Shown here in pieces: positions 26,752 through 36,884 of a DNA stretch of 64,000 nt. Position 1 is the stretch's first letter; each line of letters begins with the position of its first letter. The position numbers and the translations under genes were made by a program. The notes under the pieces are model-generated. The model searched no databases. It was not told the DNA's origin and saw nothing but the letters and a program-made list of their open reading frames with translations. The stretch spans positions 1-64,000 of the forward strand of contig JAJPGT010000080.1 of NCBI GenBank assembly GCA_021325655.1, in the 5' to 3' direction. Origin of the DNA: Pseudomonadota bacterium. GTDB taxonomy: Bacteria; Chloroflexota; UBA6077; JAJPGT01.

Positions 26752-28224
26752 TCAAACGAGCGCCAGGAACCGCGCGTAGTGCGCCTCCCAGCGCTCGGAA
26801 GGGTGGGGATCGTAGCTGGCGAGCCGAAATGAGGCGCGGACCACCTGGCGCAGCTCGGCCAGCGAGCCGAGCTCGCCCCGCGCCCGCGCCTGGACCAGCA
26901 GGTTGCCGACCGCCGTCGCCTCGACCGGTCCGGCCAGCACCGGGCGGGCGCAGGCGTCGGCGGTGAGCTGGCACAGCAGCGTGTTCTGGGCGCCGCCGCC
27001 GACGACGTGGATGGTGGCGAGGCGGCGCCCGGCCAGCTCCTCCAGCCGCTCCAGCACCCAGCGGTACTTCAGCGCCAGGCTCTCCAGTACGCAGCGGACG
27101 ATCTCGGCCGGCGTCTCGGGGACCGCCTGGCCAGTGCGGCGGCAGGCGGCCTGAATCCGCGCGGGCATGTCCCCGGGTGGCAGGAACGCGGGGTCGGACG
27201 GATCGACCAGCGGGCCGAACGGCGGCGCCTGCTCTGCCAGCGCGGTAAGCTCAGCATAGGACCAGCGCTCGCCACGCTGCGCCCAGGCGCGGCGACACTC
27301 CTGGAGCAGCCAGAGCCCGACGACGTTCTTGAGCACGCAGTAGCGCCCCTCGACACCCGCCTCGTTGGTGACGTTGGCGGCCAGGCTTTCCGCGGTGATG
27401 ATCGGCGCTACAGTTTCGATGCCGACCAGGGACCAGGTGCCCGAGCTAATGTAGGCGAAGTCGTCCCCCGTGGCCGGGACGGCCGCCACCGCCGACTGGG
27501 TGTCGTGGCAGGCCGGGGCAATAGCCGTGGCCGTGGCCAGCCCGGCCTGCGCGGCGACCGCGGGCAGGAGCGGGCCGAGGATCGTTCCGGGCGGAACGAC
27601 CTCACCCAGGAGGTCGTCGCGGAGGCCCAGCCGACGCAGCAGCCCGCGCGCCCAGGCGCCGGCGCGCAGGTCGTAGCACTGCGAGGTGGTCGCCTCGGTC
27701 AGCTCGCAGACCGCCCGGCCGGTGAGCCAGTAGTTGAACAGGTCGGGCAGCAGCAGCAGCAGGCGGTCGGCCAGCTCGAGCTGCGGCGCGCGCTGGAGCG
27801 CCATGGCGAGGAGCTGGTAGAGGGTGTTGACCTGGAGCAGCTCGGTGCCAGTCTGGCGGTAGATCTCCTCGCGCGGCACCCGCCGGCAGGCCTCCTCCAC
27901 CATGCCGTCCGTGCGTCGGTCGCGGTAGTGGTAGGGATTGCCGATCAGCGCCCCGGCGCGGTCGAGCAGGGCGAAGTCGACGCCCCAGGTGCACAGCCCG
28001 ATCCCGGCCAGCTCGCCGCCACAGCTCCGCGCGGCCAGCGCCAGCACGGCCTGGATCTCGCTCCAGAGGCGGAGCACGTCCCAGTGCAAGCTGTCCAGCA
28101 CCCGCACCGGCCCGTTCGGGAAGCGGTGCAGCTCCTCCAGAGCCAGGCGCGCACCGTCGAACCGGCCGACCACGGCGCGGCCGCTCTCGGCGCCCAGGTC
28201 GATCGCCAGGTAGCTCTGCGCCAT
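26752..28224 (-). CDS. rhaB: Rhamnulokinase-like FGGY kinase
   Basis: 490 residues. YLAIDLGAESGRAVVGRFDG at the N-terminus has the rhamnulokinase form D-L-G-A-E-S-G-R. Other motifs: GLCTWGVDFALLDRAG, NPYHYRDRRTDGM, SSGTWSLVGIE, NVVGLWLLQECRRAW and IHVVGGGAQNTLLCQLTADA. RhaB phosphorylates L-rhamnulose at O-1. It follows the second permease gene by 24 bases, supporting rhamnose or a related deoxysugar as the transported substrate. Isomerase and aldolase genes are not in the window. Confidence 0.85.
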   Translation of the reverse strand: MAQSYLAIDLGAESGRAVVGRFDGARLALEELHRFPNGPVRVLDSLHWDVLRLWSEIQAVLALAARSCGGELAGIGLCTWGVDFALLDRAGALIGNPYHYRDRRTDGMVEEACRRVPREEIYRQTGTELLQVNTLYQLLAMALQRAPQLELADRLLLLLPDLFNYWLTGRAVCELTEATTSQCYDLRAGAWARGLLRRLGLRDDLLGEVVPPGTILGPLLPAVAAQAGLATATAIAPACHDTQSAVAAVPATGDDFAYISSGTWSLVGIETVAPIITAESLAANVTNEAGVEGRYCVLKNVVGLWLLQECRRAWAQRGERWSYAELTALAEQAPPFGPLVDPSDPAFLPPGDMPARIQAACRRTGQAVPETPAEIVRCVLESLALKYRWVLERLEELAGRRLATIHVVGGGAQNTLLCQLTADACARPVLAGPVEATAVGNLLVQARARGELGSLAELRQVVRASFRLASYDPHPSERWEAHYARFLALV

Positions 28225-28248
28225 GTCGCCTCGCCGGGGGATCCCCGC

Positions 28249-29394
28249 CTAGCGGGGGTGCGCCGAGCGTTGCGGATCCTCCTCCAGCGCCGGATCCGGC
28301 GCCGGTACCCCCGCGCCGGGGGTGGCGACCTTGCCTCGGGTCAACCGGAGCTTGGGGAAATAGTCGATCACCATCACCAGCAGCAGCAGCGCCCCCCAGG
28401 CGAACTCCTTGAAGAAGTTGCTCCCGCTGTACTGGATCAGCAGCATGTTCAGCCCGGTGGAGAGGAACTGGAGCGACAGCACCGCCAGCACCAGGCCGGA
28501 GATCGTCCCGAAGCCGCCCATCGGGTTCACCCCGCCGAGGATGGCGATCAGCACCGCCTGCAAGATGTAGGAGCTGCCATAGTCCGGCTTGGCGGCATTG
28601 TTGCGCGCCAGGAAGATGATCCCGGCGATGGCGCCGAGCAGCCCGCTCAGCAGGTATGTCCGCAGCAGCACCGTCTCGTTGCTGATGCCCGAGAAGCGGG
28701 TCGCGGTGGGGTTGGTACCGAGCAGGTAGACCTTCAGCCCGAACGCCGTCCGGTTCAGGATGATCGAGAACAGGATCGCCAGCACGGCGAAGATGAGCAG
28801 CGGGACCGGGATGCCCGCCACGTCGCCGTCGCCGATGAACAGGAACTGTGGCACCGCGAACACCGCCGTGCCGCCGGTAATGACGGTGGAGAAGCCAGTG
28901 TACAGCGTGAGCGTCCCGAGGGTAGCCAGGATCGGGGTGATCCCAACGTAGCCGACCAGCAGCCCGTTCAGCAATCCGCACAGCAGCCCGACGCCGAGAG
29001 CCACCAGCAGCGCGGCAACGATCCCGCCGACCGCCTGCCCTGTGGCGGCGTCCTCTGAGACGAGCCTGGTCAGCACAAGGGCGGCCAGGATGCCGGCCAG
29101 GTTGGCGATGGCGGTGACCGAGAGGTCGATCCCCCCGGTCAGCATGGTGAGCATGATCGCAATCGCCAGGATGCCCAGCTCCGGGAACTGGACCGACATC
29201 GAGCGGAAGTTGTCGAGTGTGGGGAAGACGTCGGGCTGCGCCAGGCTCATCGCGACGAAGATCGCCACCGCGATGATGAACAGGCGCCGCAGCGTAACAT
29301 CCACGCTGCTCAGCCGGCGGGGCGCCGCCGCGGCCAGGAACGCCACCCGGCCGTCGTGCCGTTCAGGGGTGGAGGCCGTCTGCTTCGTCGTCAT
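28249..29394 (-). CDS. Sugar ABC transporter permease (RbsC/RhaP family)
   Basis: 381 residues with about ten hydrophobic segments. [13 protein letters not shown]-type motif ([20 protein letters not shown]) and [20 protein letters not shown] are conserved in the BPD_transp_2 family of carbohydrate permeases. Second permease of the importer, 30 bases after the first; cytoplasmic N- and C-terminal tails are long and polar. Confidence 0.9.
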   Translation of the reverse strand: MTTKQTASTPERHDGRVAFLAAAAPRRLSSVDVTLRRLFIIAVAIFVAMSLAQPDVFPTLDNFRSMSVQFPELGILAIAIMLTMLTGGIDLSVTAIANLAGILAALVLTRLVSEDAATGQAVGGIVAALLVALGVGLLCGLLNGLLVGYVGITPILATLGTLTLYTGFSTVITGGTAVFAVPQFLFIGDGDVAGIPVPLLIFAVLAILFSIILNRTAFGLKVYLLGTNPTATRFSGISNETVLLRTYLLSGLLGAIAGIIFLARNNAAKPDYGSSYILQAVLIAILGGVNPMGGFGTISGLVLAVLSLQFLSTGLNMLLIQYSGSNFFKEFAWGALLLLVMVIDYFPKLRLTRGKVATPGAGVPAPDPALEEDPQRSAHPR

Positions 29395-29424
29395 CTCGCT
29401 CGCTGCTCCCTGCCGCTCACCGTG

Positions 29425-30438
29425 TCACTCGGCCAGCGCGATCCGCGCCCGGCGCTCGGCCCGCCGCTGCTGGAAGGCGGGAATGCCCGTCCCGATAATG
29501 ATGATGACCCCGATAACGACCTTCTGCCAGACGGACGGGATGCCGGCCAGGATGAGGCTGTTGTTCATGATGACCACCAGGAATACCCCGAGCAGCGTTC
29601 CCACCACCGAGCCGCGCCCTCCGGTGATCTGCGCCCCGCCGAGCACGACCGCGGCGATGACGTCCAGCTCCGAGCCGACGATGTCGAACGGGTTGGCCTG
29701 GCGGTTCAGCGAGCCGTAGGTCAGCCCGGCGATCCCGGACAGCACGCCCACAAAGCTGTAGATGAACAACTGGATCCGGCGGATCGGGAAGCCGGCGCGC
29801 TCTGCCGCCTCCCGCGAGCCGCCGAGCGCGTAGATGCCCCGACCGAGCAGGGTGTACTGCAGCACCAGCCAGGTGACCAGGGCCGCGGCGGCGAGCAGGA
29901 GCACCGCCGCCGGCAGACTGGCCAGGGTGCCATCGGCCGTCTGGATGGTAATCAGGTTCAGCTTGGCGAAGCTGGTCATGCTGTCCGGGATGTCGCGGAT
30001 GAGCTGGCTGCCGACGACGAACAGCAGGAAGCCACGGAATAGACTCTGGGTGCCCAGGGTGACGATCAGCGTCGACAGCTTGAACCGCGCGATGAACAGG
30101 GCGTTGATGAGCCCGAGCGCCAGGCCGATCAGCGCCGCGATGACGAACCCGACCAGGAGCGTCCCCTGGAAATCGATCGCCTTGAGCAGCTTGACCGTGA
30201 CGTACATCGCGAAGACGGCGATCGCGGTGAAGGAGACATCGATCCCGCCGGAGACGATCACCACCAGCACACCCAGGGCGAACATGCCCATAACGATGGA
30301 GCTTCTCAGCAGGTCGAACAGGTTTCGCACCGAGAGGAAGACTGGGTTGATCACGCTAAAGATGATGGCGAGGCCGACGATGGCCAGTGCGACCAGCACT
30401 TCCGTCTTGGCAAGCTTCTGCTTCAGCATCGGGAGCAC
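29425..30438 (-). CDS. Sugar ABC transporter permease (RbsC/RhaQ family)
   Basis: 337 residues, about eight to ten hydrophobic segments. Family motifs [40 protein letters not shown] and [20 protein letters not shown]. Start is GTG 30438 or ATG 30429; neither has a strong ribosome site. It pairs with the next permease to form the membrane channel. Confidence 0.9.
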   Translation of the reverse strand: MLPMLKQKLAKTEVLVALAIVGLAIIFSVINPVFLSVRNLFDLLRSSIVMGMFALGVLVVIVSGGIDVSFTAIAVFAMYVTVKLLKAIDFQGTLLVGFVIAALIGLALGLINALFIARFKLSTLIVTLGTQSLFRGFLLFVVGSQLIRDIPDSMTSFAKLNLITIQTADGTLASLPAAVLLLAAAALVTWLVLQYTLLGRGIYALGGSREAAERAGFPIRRIQLFIYSFVGVLSGIAGLTYGSLNRQANPFDIVGSELDVIAAVVLGGAQITGGRGSVVGTLLGVFLVVIMNNSLILAGIPSVWQKVVIGVIIIIGTGIPAFQQRRAERRARIALAE

Positions 30439-30471
30439 CCGTGATCCATACCGTGCCTGCTGCTCTTCCCG

Positions 30472-31968
30472 TTAGTCCTCGGTGACTTTCCTGGTCAGTT
30501 CATCCTCGCTCGTGCTCTGGCTGGAGAGCTGCTCCACCAGCCGGCCCCTCTTCATCAGCAGGATGCGATTGCAGGTGTGCAGCAGCTCGGGCATGTCGTC
30601 GGAGATGACCAGCAGGGCCATGCCCTGGCTGGCCAGGCGCTTCATGATCGCATGGATCTCGCTCTTCGAGCCGATGTCCACCCCGACCGTCGGGCCGTTC
30701 AGGATCAGCATCTTGGGCGAGCTCGCCAGCCACTTGGCCAGCACCACGCGCTGCTGATTGCCGCCCGAGAGGGTCTGCACCGGCAGCTCCGGCGAGCGGG
30801 TCTTGATGTTGAGCGCGTTGATCCAGAACTGGGCGTGCTGGACGAGATCCCGGGGCTTGGTCAGGCCGAGCGCGCCGACGAGATGGTCGATGGTGCGGAC
30901 GACGATGTTCCGAGTGATCGACTGCGGCAGGAACAGCCCCTCGGTCAGCCGATCCTCGGGCACGTAGCCGATGCCCAGCTTCACCGCGTCCTGCACGCTG
31001 TCGATCCGCACCCGCTTCCCCTCGAAGGCGATCGTGCCCGAGCGGGCGGGGTGGATGCCGTACAGGGCGAGCCCCAGCTCTGTGCGGCCAGAGCCGAGTA
31101 GCCCGGCCAGCCCGACGATCTCGCCCGGGTACAGCTCGAACGACACGTCTACAAAGCTGCCGGGCAGCGCCAGGTGCTCCACCCGCAGCAGCGGGGTCTG
31201 GCCGTTGGGCGGGCGCCGGTACTCGTAGCCACTCTCATCGATCTGCCGCCCGGTCATGTAATAGGCCAGCCGCGCCTGGTCGAACTCGCGCGCGTCGGCG
31301 TCGATCACGGTGCGGCCGTTGCGCAGGATCAGCATCCGGTCCGCGATCTCCAGCACCTCGTTCAGCTTGTGGCTGACGAACAGGGTGGCCACACCGTCCT
31401 GCTGGAGCTTCTTGATCACCGCGAACAGGGAGCGGACTTCGCGGCGGGTCAGCGCCGTGGTCGGCTCGTCCATGACGATCAGCCGGGCGTTGTGCACCAG
31501 CGCCCGCGAGATCGCGATCAACTGCTTATTGGCGACGGAGACCTGCTCGACTGGAGCGTCGAGGTCCAGCTTGACGTGGATGCGATCCAGCGCCTGGCGG
31601 GCGATCTGGCGCACCTCGCCCCAGTCGACGAAGCGACGGCCCTGCGCGAGCTGGCTACTGAGGGCGATGTTCTCGGCAACGGTGAGGTTCGGGAAGAGCG
31701 AGAAGTCCTGGTAGATGATCTGGATGCCTTCGTGAATTGCGTCGATCGGGTGCAGGACCGGGAACAGCTTGCCGTTGATGACGATCTGGCCCTCGTCAGG
31801 GGCGACAACGCCGGCGATGATCTTGATAAGCGTGGATTTCCCGGAGCCGTTCTCGCCGACCAGGCAGTGGATCTCGCCTTTCCGGATCGTCAGGCTCACA
31901 TCCTGGAGCGCTTTTACCCCGGCGAACGCCTTGCTGACGTTCGAAAGCTGCACCAACACGTCTGTCAT
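30472..31968 (-). CDS. Sugar ABC transporter ATP-binding protein, double NBD (RbsA/RhaT family)
   Basis: 498 residues with two nucleotide-binding domains. NBD1 has Walker [10 protein letters not shown], a degenerate signature ([15 protein letters not shown]) and Walker [15 protein letters not shown]2 has a degenerate Walker A (GLLGSGRT), signature LSGGNQQRV, and a Walker B of [11 protein letters not shown] in which the usual Asp-Glu is Asn424-Gly425. So NBD2 probably binds but does not hydrolyse ATP. Ordered between binding-protein and permease genes, as in rbs/rha importers. Confidence 0.92.
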   Translation of the reverse strand: MTDVLVQLSNVSKAFAGVKALQDVSLTIRKGEIHCLVGENGSGKSTLIKIIAGVVAPDEGQIVINGKLFPVLHPIDAIHEGIQIIYQDFSLFPNLTVAENIALSSQLAQGRRFVDWGEVRQIARQALDRIHVKLDLDAPVEQVSVANKQLIAISRALVHNARLIVMDEPTTALTRREVRSLFAVIKKLQQDGVATLFVSHKLNEVLEIADRMLILRNGRTVIDADAREFDQARLAYYMTGRQIDESGYEYRRPPNGQTPLLRVEHLALPGSFVDVSFELYPGEIVGLAGLLGSGRTELGLALYGIHPARSGTIAFEGKRVRIDSVQDAVKLGIGYVPEDRLTEGLFLPQSITRNIVVRTIDHLVGALGLTKPRDLVQHAQFWINALNIKTRSPELPVQTLSGGNQQRVVLAKWLASSPKMLILNGPTVGVDIGSKSEIHAIMKRLASQGMALLVISDDMPELLHTCNRILLMKRGRLVEQLSSQSTSEDELTRKVTED

Positions 31969-31997
31969 ACGGCATCCATACTGAAGCGCTGAAGCGC

Positions 31998-32042
31998 GGC
32001 GGAGTGGCCAGCCAGCGGATACTCTGGACTGGCCACTCCGCC
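31998..32042 (-). other. Intercistronic hairpin between binding-protein and ATPase genes
   Basis: GGCGGAGTGGCCAG (31998-32011) pairs perfectly with CTGGCCACTCCGCC (32029-32042); the 17-base loop holds an inner CCAG/CTGG pair. It lies in the 98-base gap inside the operon. Such structures usually protect the upstream mRNA or reduce read-through, giving more binding protein than ATPase. Confidence 0.6.
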
Positions 32043-32066
32043 CTCCACCCTGCTTCCTGATCGCGG

Positions 32067-33293
32067 CTAGAACGGGTACTTGTCGAGATTGTCCTTGGTG
32101 ACGTCCACCCAGGCCTGTCCGTAGAAGACGTGGCCTTTCTGAACCACCTTGTTGTAGCCAGGCACGCCCAGGTCCATGCCGTCTTTGGGCTGCTGGCCCT
32201 GCAGGAGCATCAAGGCGAGCTTGTTCATCACGTAGCCGGCGTCGGCCGGATCCCAGAAGCTGATCAGGTTGACGGTGCCGGACTGGATGAACTTGCCGGC
32301 GATCGAGGGCAGGCTGGTGCCTACCACCTTGATCTTCCCACCGAGGCCAGCCTCCTCGATCGCCTGGCCGATCCCGGCGACGTCGGTGGAGGCGCTGCCC
32401 TGGAAGCCCTTGATGTTCGGGTGCGCCTTCAGCAGCTCCTTGGTCTTCTCGTACGCCTTCTGGGAGTCGTCGTAGGTCTCCTGCTTATCGGCCACCAGCT
32501 TCATGTTGGGGTACTTTTCCTTCTGGCGGGCCACGGCAGCATCGACCCACTCGTTGTGCGTCTTCGAAGTCAGACTCCCAACGAAGACGCCGTACTCCCC
32601 TTCCTCGCCCATCAGCTTGGCGAGCGCGTCCATGAGATGCGCCCCATAGGCCGCGTTGTCGAACGCCTCGATGTCGGCCTGGGTGTTCTGCTGGTTGGAG
32701 GCCTCGTGCGTGACGACGACGATCTTGCTGTCCATCGCCTTCTTGAGGACCGGCTCCAGCGTCTCCGGCGACATCGGCACCACTGCGAGGGCGCTCACCT
32801 TCTGCGCGATCAGGTCTTCGATCAGCTTGACCTGGAGCGCCGCGTCCGCCTTCTCCGGCCCCTTCTCATAGGCGGTGACGCCGGTATCCGCAGCAAACTT
32901 CTTGACGCCCTCCTCCATCCGATTGAACCAGTTGATACCGGCGATCTTGACCACCGTGGCGATGGTGTACTTGCCCCCGGCGGCAGGAGCCGTAGTCGCC
33001 GCGGCAGCAGCCTTCGTGGGAGCAGCGGCAGCCGCGGCGGTGGGCGCAGCCGCCGGGGCCGTGGTCGCCGCGGCGGCAGCAGCCCTGGTGGGCGCGGCCG
33101 CGGCCGTGGTGGGCGCCGCGGCCGGGGCGGACGTCGGCGCGCTGCTCGCCGTGCCCCCGCCACCACCGCCCGAGCAAGCAGCGAGCAGCGAGCTGACCGC
33201 GGTCAGCGAGAGCCCGAGCGCGCCCAGGCGCACGAATTGCCGGCGGGTCAGCCCCTGTTGGCGCGCGGAATCACCCGAGTGTGACGAAACCAT
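32067..33293 (-). CDS. Sugar ABC transporter substrate-binding lipoprotein (RhaS/LsrB-like)
   Basis: 408 residues, ATG with GGGGGAG upstream. The N-terminus has a twin-arginine motif (TRRQFVRLG) followed by a lipobox LAAC, then an Ala/Pro/Thr linker of about 70 residues. The periplasmic-binding fold starts at [20 protein letters not shown], with further motifs [40 protein letters not shown] and [13 protein letters not shown], resembling rhamnose and autoinducer-2 binding proteins. First gene of the operon with the ATPase, two permeases and two FGGY kinases. Confidence 0.88.
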   Translation of the reverse strand: MVSSHSGDSARQQGLTRRQFVRLGALGLSLTAVSSLLAACSGGGGGGTASSAPTSAPAAAPTTAAAAPTRAAAAAATTAPAAAPTAAAAAAPTKAAAAATTAPAAGGKYTIATVVKIAGINWFNRMEEGVKKFAADTGVTAYEKGPEKADAALQVKLIEDLIAQKVSALAVVPMSPETLEPVLKKAMDSKIVVVTHEASNQQNTQADIEAFDNAAYGAHLMDALAKLMGEEGEYGVFVGSLTSKTHNEWVDAAVARQKEKYPNMKLVADKQETYDDSQKAYEKTKELLKAHPNIKGFQGSASTDVAGIGQAIEEAGLGGKIKVVGTSLPSIAGKFIQSGTVNLISFWDPADAGYVMNKLALMLLQGQQPKDGMDLGVPGYNKVVQKGHVFYGQAWVDVTKDNLDKYPF

Positions 33294-33649
33294 TACTCCC
33301 CCTTCTCAGGTCCATGCAGACTTACGCCGCGATGCCAAGGCATCTGCGCCTGCCCGTCCGGGGGCTCGCTGGCAGCGCAGCAGGTGGCCGAAGGCGAGAG
33401 CGAGCAGGGCTGCGGCGCAGTGTAGCCGAGACATTGTGCACCGGCGGCTTCCAGGCGACAAGGTGGGATGCTGGGCGCGCTCCGAAACGCCGCGCGTCTG
33501 CCACACGGCCAGGATGCCAGGTGGGAACTGTCCTACGGTCGCGCCCGGCCCGGGCCAGGTGGCCACCCGAATCCAGCGCTTCGGCACCTCTCCATTCCAA
33601 AACCTGGCGCGTATGGTGCTTATGGGCAGACTCATCCCGAGGCTCACGC
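33294..33649. other. Divergent intergenic region
   Basis: 356 bases between the sugar importer operon and a plus-strand transglycosylase-like gene. It holds one weak minus-strand promoter candidate (33433-33461). No gene was supported. Confidence 0.3.
33433..33461 (-). promoter_or_regulatory. Candidate promoter of the sugar importer operon
   Basis: Minus-strand TTGTCG (33461-33456), 17 bases, CACAAT (33438-33433): four of six matches in each box, 140 bases before the lipoprotein start. Confidence 0.3.
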
Positions 33650-34305
33650 ATGCTGCCAGCCCGCTCGCTCGCTATCCTGGGCTTCATCGCGCTGGCACTC
33701 TCGGCGAGCCAGGCGACGGGAGCGCTCCCGCACGTCCCCGGCTCGCTCTGGCAGGCACCGAGCACGGGGGTCGTGCCGCCCCGGCCGCTGCCCTGGCCCT
33801 GGTCGCGGCCCCGCCCGCGGCCAGACCGCCCTCGGCCGAGGCTCTCGCAGTGCAGGAGGCGCCTCTGGACAGCGTCTGGGCGCTGGCCGATCGCGTTCGC
33901 GCCGCGTATGGGCTGGACGACCCGGCGGTGCTGCGGGCGCTGATCCTGGCAGAGAGCGGCGGCGACCCGGCGAAAGTGACCCACACTGCCCAGGAATGGA
34001 GCGTCAGCCTGCTCCAGTTGAACCGCACCGGCGGCCGGGGCGCAGGCTACAGCGAGGCGGCGTTGCAAGATCCCCAGTTCAATCTGGCGCTGAGCCTGCC
34101 GGAGATCGCCGCCGCGTACCACCAGGTCCGTGCCGAGGGCTACCAGGGGGCCCGGCTGGCAGTGCGTGTCGCCTCGCTCGCCCAACGTCCCGACCCGAGC
34201 ACGCTGGAGCGCTACGCCACCGCCTACCAATCCGCGTCGTGGCCGGAGCGGCTGACTGCGGCCACGACGCGCCGGCCTTCTGCCGCAGCCACCCTGGTCC
34301 ACTGA
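33650..34305 (+). pseudogene. Secreted lytic-transglycosylase-like protein, interrupted by a one-base frameshift
   Basis: ATG 33650 opens a signal peptide (MLPARSLAILGFIALALSAS) in one frame; that frame soon becomes Arg/Pro nonsense. The next frame carries a sensible domain: ADRVRAAYGLDDPAVLRALI, LAESGGDPAKV (catalytic-type Glu), SVSLLQLNRTGGRGAGYS and DPQFNLALSLPEIAAAY, matching SLT/lysozyme-like folds. One extra G in the run 33766-33770 would join them into about 218 residues. Peptidoglycan cleavage is the likely original role. Sequencing error is a fair alternative to real inactivation. Confidence 0.6.
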
Positions 34306-34502
34306 ATGGCGCTGCGCGGCGCCCGAACTATCACGGCTGCCGGCGCCCGTAACCATATCTCCGCCGGTTCGTTGTGATGAGTGAGAGCCAGCCGCGTCGC
34401 CAGGGGCGCGAGACAGCATAACGGCTGGCAGTAGCGCGGATGGGCGACGACGCCCCACGCTCCGGCGGCGTAGCCTGTCTATTCCTGGCTGGGAGGAGGA
34501 CG

Positions 34503-35492
34503 ATGCGCACAGCTCGTATCGCTGTCCTGGTAGCGACGCTCGGCCTGGGAGCGCTGGTCGGGACCCTGCCGGTCCACGCCGCGCCCGCCCGGAGCACCGC
34601 GCCGCCGGTCGAGATCGCCCAGATCGCGGTCGGCCTGTCGCCCACAGGGATCGCGGTGGACCTCGACCGAAGCTGGGTGTACGTGGCGAACTCCGGGAGC
34701 GGCACCGTGTCCCTCATCGACGGAACGAATCAGCAGATCGCTGTCATCCCGGTACGGAGCGGGCCGCGCGGGGTGGCCGTGGATCAGCGGACGGACCGGA
34801 TCTACGTGGCGAACGTCGACAGCAACGTCGTCTCCGTCATCAACGGCGCCAACCTCAAGGTCATTGCCGAAATCCCCGTCGGCGCCGCCCCCTATGGCGT
34901 CTGGGTCAACGGCCAGACCGACCGGGTGTATGTGACGAACTCCGGGAGCAACACGCTCTCCGTCATCGACGGCAACACCAATCAGGTCATCGACACCATT
35001 GGTGTTGGCAGCACCCCGCGGGGTGTGGGGGTTGACCCGAACGACAACCACGTCTTCGTGGCGAACGCGGGCAGCGACACCGTGACGGTGATCGACGGGA
35101 ACACTGACGCGGTGATCGCGACGATGCCGGTCGCGGCAGGCCCGTATGGCATCAGCGGGAACCTGCGCACCAATCGCGGGTACGTGACGAGCATGAACAC
35201 GAACGTGCTCTCGAAGTTCGATCCGGATACGAACCGGGTCATCGCCACTATCCCCGTGGGCGGGATGCCGACAGGTGTCGCGGTGGACCGCGATGCCAAC
35301 CGGGTGTACGTGGCCAACTTCGCCAACAATAACGTCGCCGTCATCGACGGCGCGAACAACGAGGTCATCGCGACGGTCCAGGTTGGCATCGGGCCGACCG
35401 GTGTGGCGGTCGACACCCGGATCAACCGGGTCTACGTGAGCAATACCAATAACGCCAGCGTCTCGATCCTCGATACCTCGCCGTCGAGCTAG
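34503..35492 (+). CDS. Secreted YVTN-family seven-bladed beta-propeller
   Basis: 329 residues from ATG 34503, with GGGAGGAGG three bases upstream. Sec signal (VLVATLGLGALVGTLPVHA), then seven repeats of about 42 residues. Typical copies read PTGIAVD...VYVANSGSGTVSLIDG and PRGVGVD...VFVANAGSDTVTVIDG, covering the whole mature protein, so one complete propeller. Fifth repeat is the most diverged (RGYVTSMNTNVLSKFD). YVTN proteins act outside the cell in binding or surface-layer roles; no enzyme motif is visible. Confidence 0.88.
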   Translation: MRTARIAVLVATLGLGALVGTLPVHAAPARSTAPPVEIAQIAVGLSPTGIAVDLDRSWVYVANSGSGTVSLIDGTNQQIAVIPVRSGPRGVAVDQRTDRIYVANVDSNVVSVINGANLKVIAEIPVGAAPYGVWVNGQTDRVYVTNSGSNTLSVIDGNTNQVIDTIGVGSTPRGVGVDPNDNHVFVANAGSDTVTVIDGNTDAVIATMPVAAGPYGISGNLRTNRGYVTSMNTNVLSKFDPDTNRVIATIPVGGMPTGVAVDRDANRVYVANFANNNVAVIDGANNEVIATVQVGIGPTGVAVDTRINRVYVSNTNNASVSILDTSPSS

Positions 35493-35641
35493 CGCTGCTG
35501 CGCCGCCCCGCGGGGGCGCGGGCGGACAACGCAGGCGCCTCACAAGCGGGGAGTGCGGCTGCCTCGGAGCAAGGCGGCTGCGCTCCCGCCCGCGCCTGGC
35601 AGACATCGCCTGGTCTGTCTGCTTGCCCGGATATGTCGTTG

Positions 35642-35667
35642 CCCCGCGTAGCCATGGCTACGCGGGG
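35642..35667. terminator. 26-base perfect palindrome between convergent genes
   Basis: CCCCGCGTAGCCA (35642-35654) is followed directly by its exact reverse complement (35655-35667). It lies between the stops of the YVTN gene (35492) and the FAD oxidase (35693), so a bidirectional terminator is likely; a protein-binding site is possible. Confidence 0.5.
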
Positions 35668-35692
35668 ACGCGGGATGGAGCGGGGTGCGGGC

Positions 35693-36832
35693 TCAGCCCA
35701 GGCGATGGATGCTGAAGACGCCCGGATCGATGCCACGCAGCAGCAGCTCCACCGCCCGCTCGGCGGCGACCAGCCCCATGGAGTTGCCGTGGCCGCCGAA
35801 GCCGATCGCGTAGACCACCGCCGGCTCGCTCGGGAGGCACCCGACCAGCGGCAGCCCATCCGGCGTCAGCCCATCGATCCCCGCCCAGCGGCGGCTCACG
35901 CCCACACGGGCGGTTTCCGGGAAATAGCGCCCCAGCCAGCGGGCCAGCAGCTCCTGGATGTTGGGGGTCACCTCGTCCGCGAAGGTGGCTTCCTGCTGCG
36001 GGAAGCGGTGCCGGCCGCCGCCCACCAGCATCCGGCCGTCGCGGAGCTGGCGGAAGTAGTGGTAGCCGTGCTCCGCGTAGCCCATGCGGTCCAGCAGCGG
36101 CGGTAGCGGATCGGTCAGCAGCACCTGGTTGCGGATCGGCTCCATCAGCGGGCGCAGGAACGGAAAGAGGATCGAGGTGTAGACGTTGGTGGCCAGTAGC
36201 ACTCCGCCGCAGCGAATCGTCGTCTGCCGAGCCCGCACCACCAGCGCGCTGCCCTCCCGCCGGATCTCGAACACCTCATCCTCGTCGTAGCGGGTTGCCC
36301 CGCTCGCCCGGGCGAGCGCCTGGGTGAGCGCGGCTGGCTGCACGGCGAAATCGCGTGGCTGGATGAGCGCGCCGAGAAACCCGCGCCCCAGCGGGTCACG
36401 CTCGACGTACTCGACGTCGAACCCGTCCTCCTGGAGGAGCCGCGCCGCCGCGCGGAGCTCGCCCGCCTCCTGCTCATCCACGGCCAGCAGCGTGGCGCCA
36501 CAGTCCTCATACTCGACCGCGTACTGGCGAGCGAGGTCGCGCATCCGGCGGACGTTCTCCGCGGTCAACGTCCAGACCTCGCGGGCGGCCGCGCGCCCGA
36601 GCCGTTCGATTGCCTCCGGGTAGCGATAGCGCATCCCCAGCAGGACGAAGCCGGCGTTGCAGCCACTGGCGCCCCACGCCGGGAAGTGTGCGTCGACCAG
36701 CGCCACGTCGCGCCCGGTCTGGACGAGCAGGCTGGCAGCGTAGGAGCCAACGATCCCGGCGCCGATCACCACCAGATCATGCGTCGCGGCGGCACGGTCG
36801 GCAGCCAGCTCCTGCCAGACGGAAACGGTCAT
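35693..36832 (-). CDS. FAD-dependent amine/amino-acid oxidoreductase (DAO family)
   Basis: 379 residues. N-terminal Rossmann motif VVIGAGIVGSYAASLL, then ASGCNAGFVLLG; IRCGGVLLATNVYTS; C-terminal GIDGLTPDGLPLVGCLP and GFGGHGNSMGLVAAERAVEL, typical of DadA/glycine-oxidase-like flavoproteins that oxidise secondary or primary amines. It is the last gene of the operon with the OYE-type flavoprotein and an amino-acid ABC importer, so its substrate is probably the transported compound or its demethylated product. Confidence 0.85.
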   Translation of the reverse strand: MTVSVWQELAADRAAATHDLVVIGAGIVGSYAASLLVQTGRDVALVDAHFPAWGASGCNAGFVLLGMRYRYPEAIERLGRAAAREVWTLTAENVRRMRDLARQYAVEYEDCGATLLAVDEQEAGELRAAARLLQEDGFDVEYVERDPLGRGFLGALIQPRDFAVQPAALTQALARASGATRYDEDEVFEIRREGSALVVRARQTTIRCGGVLLATNVYTSILFPFLRPLMEPIRNQVLLTDPLPPLLDRMGYAEHGYHYFRQLRDGRMLVGGGRHRFPQQEATFADEVTPNIQELLARWLGRYFPETARVGVSRRWAGIDGLTPDGLPLVGCLPSEPAVVYAIGFGGHGNSMGLVAAERAVELLLRGIDPGVFSIHRLG

Positions 36833-36850
36833 CGCGCCCCCTATGGAGAA

Positions 36851-36874
36851 GGCGGGGCGAGCGCCCGCCCCGCC
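36851..36874 (-). other. Intercistronic hairpin after the amino-acid-binding lipoprotein gene
   Basis: GGCGGGGC (36851-36858) pairs with GCCCCGCC (36867-36874), 8-base loop, in the 52-base gap between the binding-protein stop and the oxidase start. Confidence 0.45.
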
Positions 36875-36884
36875 TCCGATGCGG

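Noticed and set aside
27007-29058. Open frame of 683 codons on the plus strand
   Set aside because: Antisense to the rhamnulokinase and permease genes; no protein-like motifs.
32995-33135. Repetitive GC-rich DNA that could be a tandem repeat locus
   Set aside because: It encodes the Ala/Pro/Thr linker of the sugar-binding lipoprotein; the repetition follows from the peptide.
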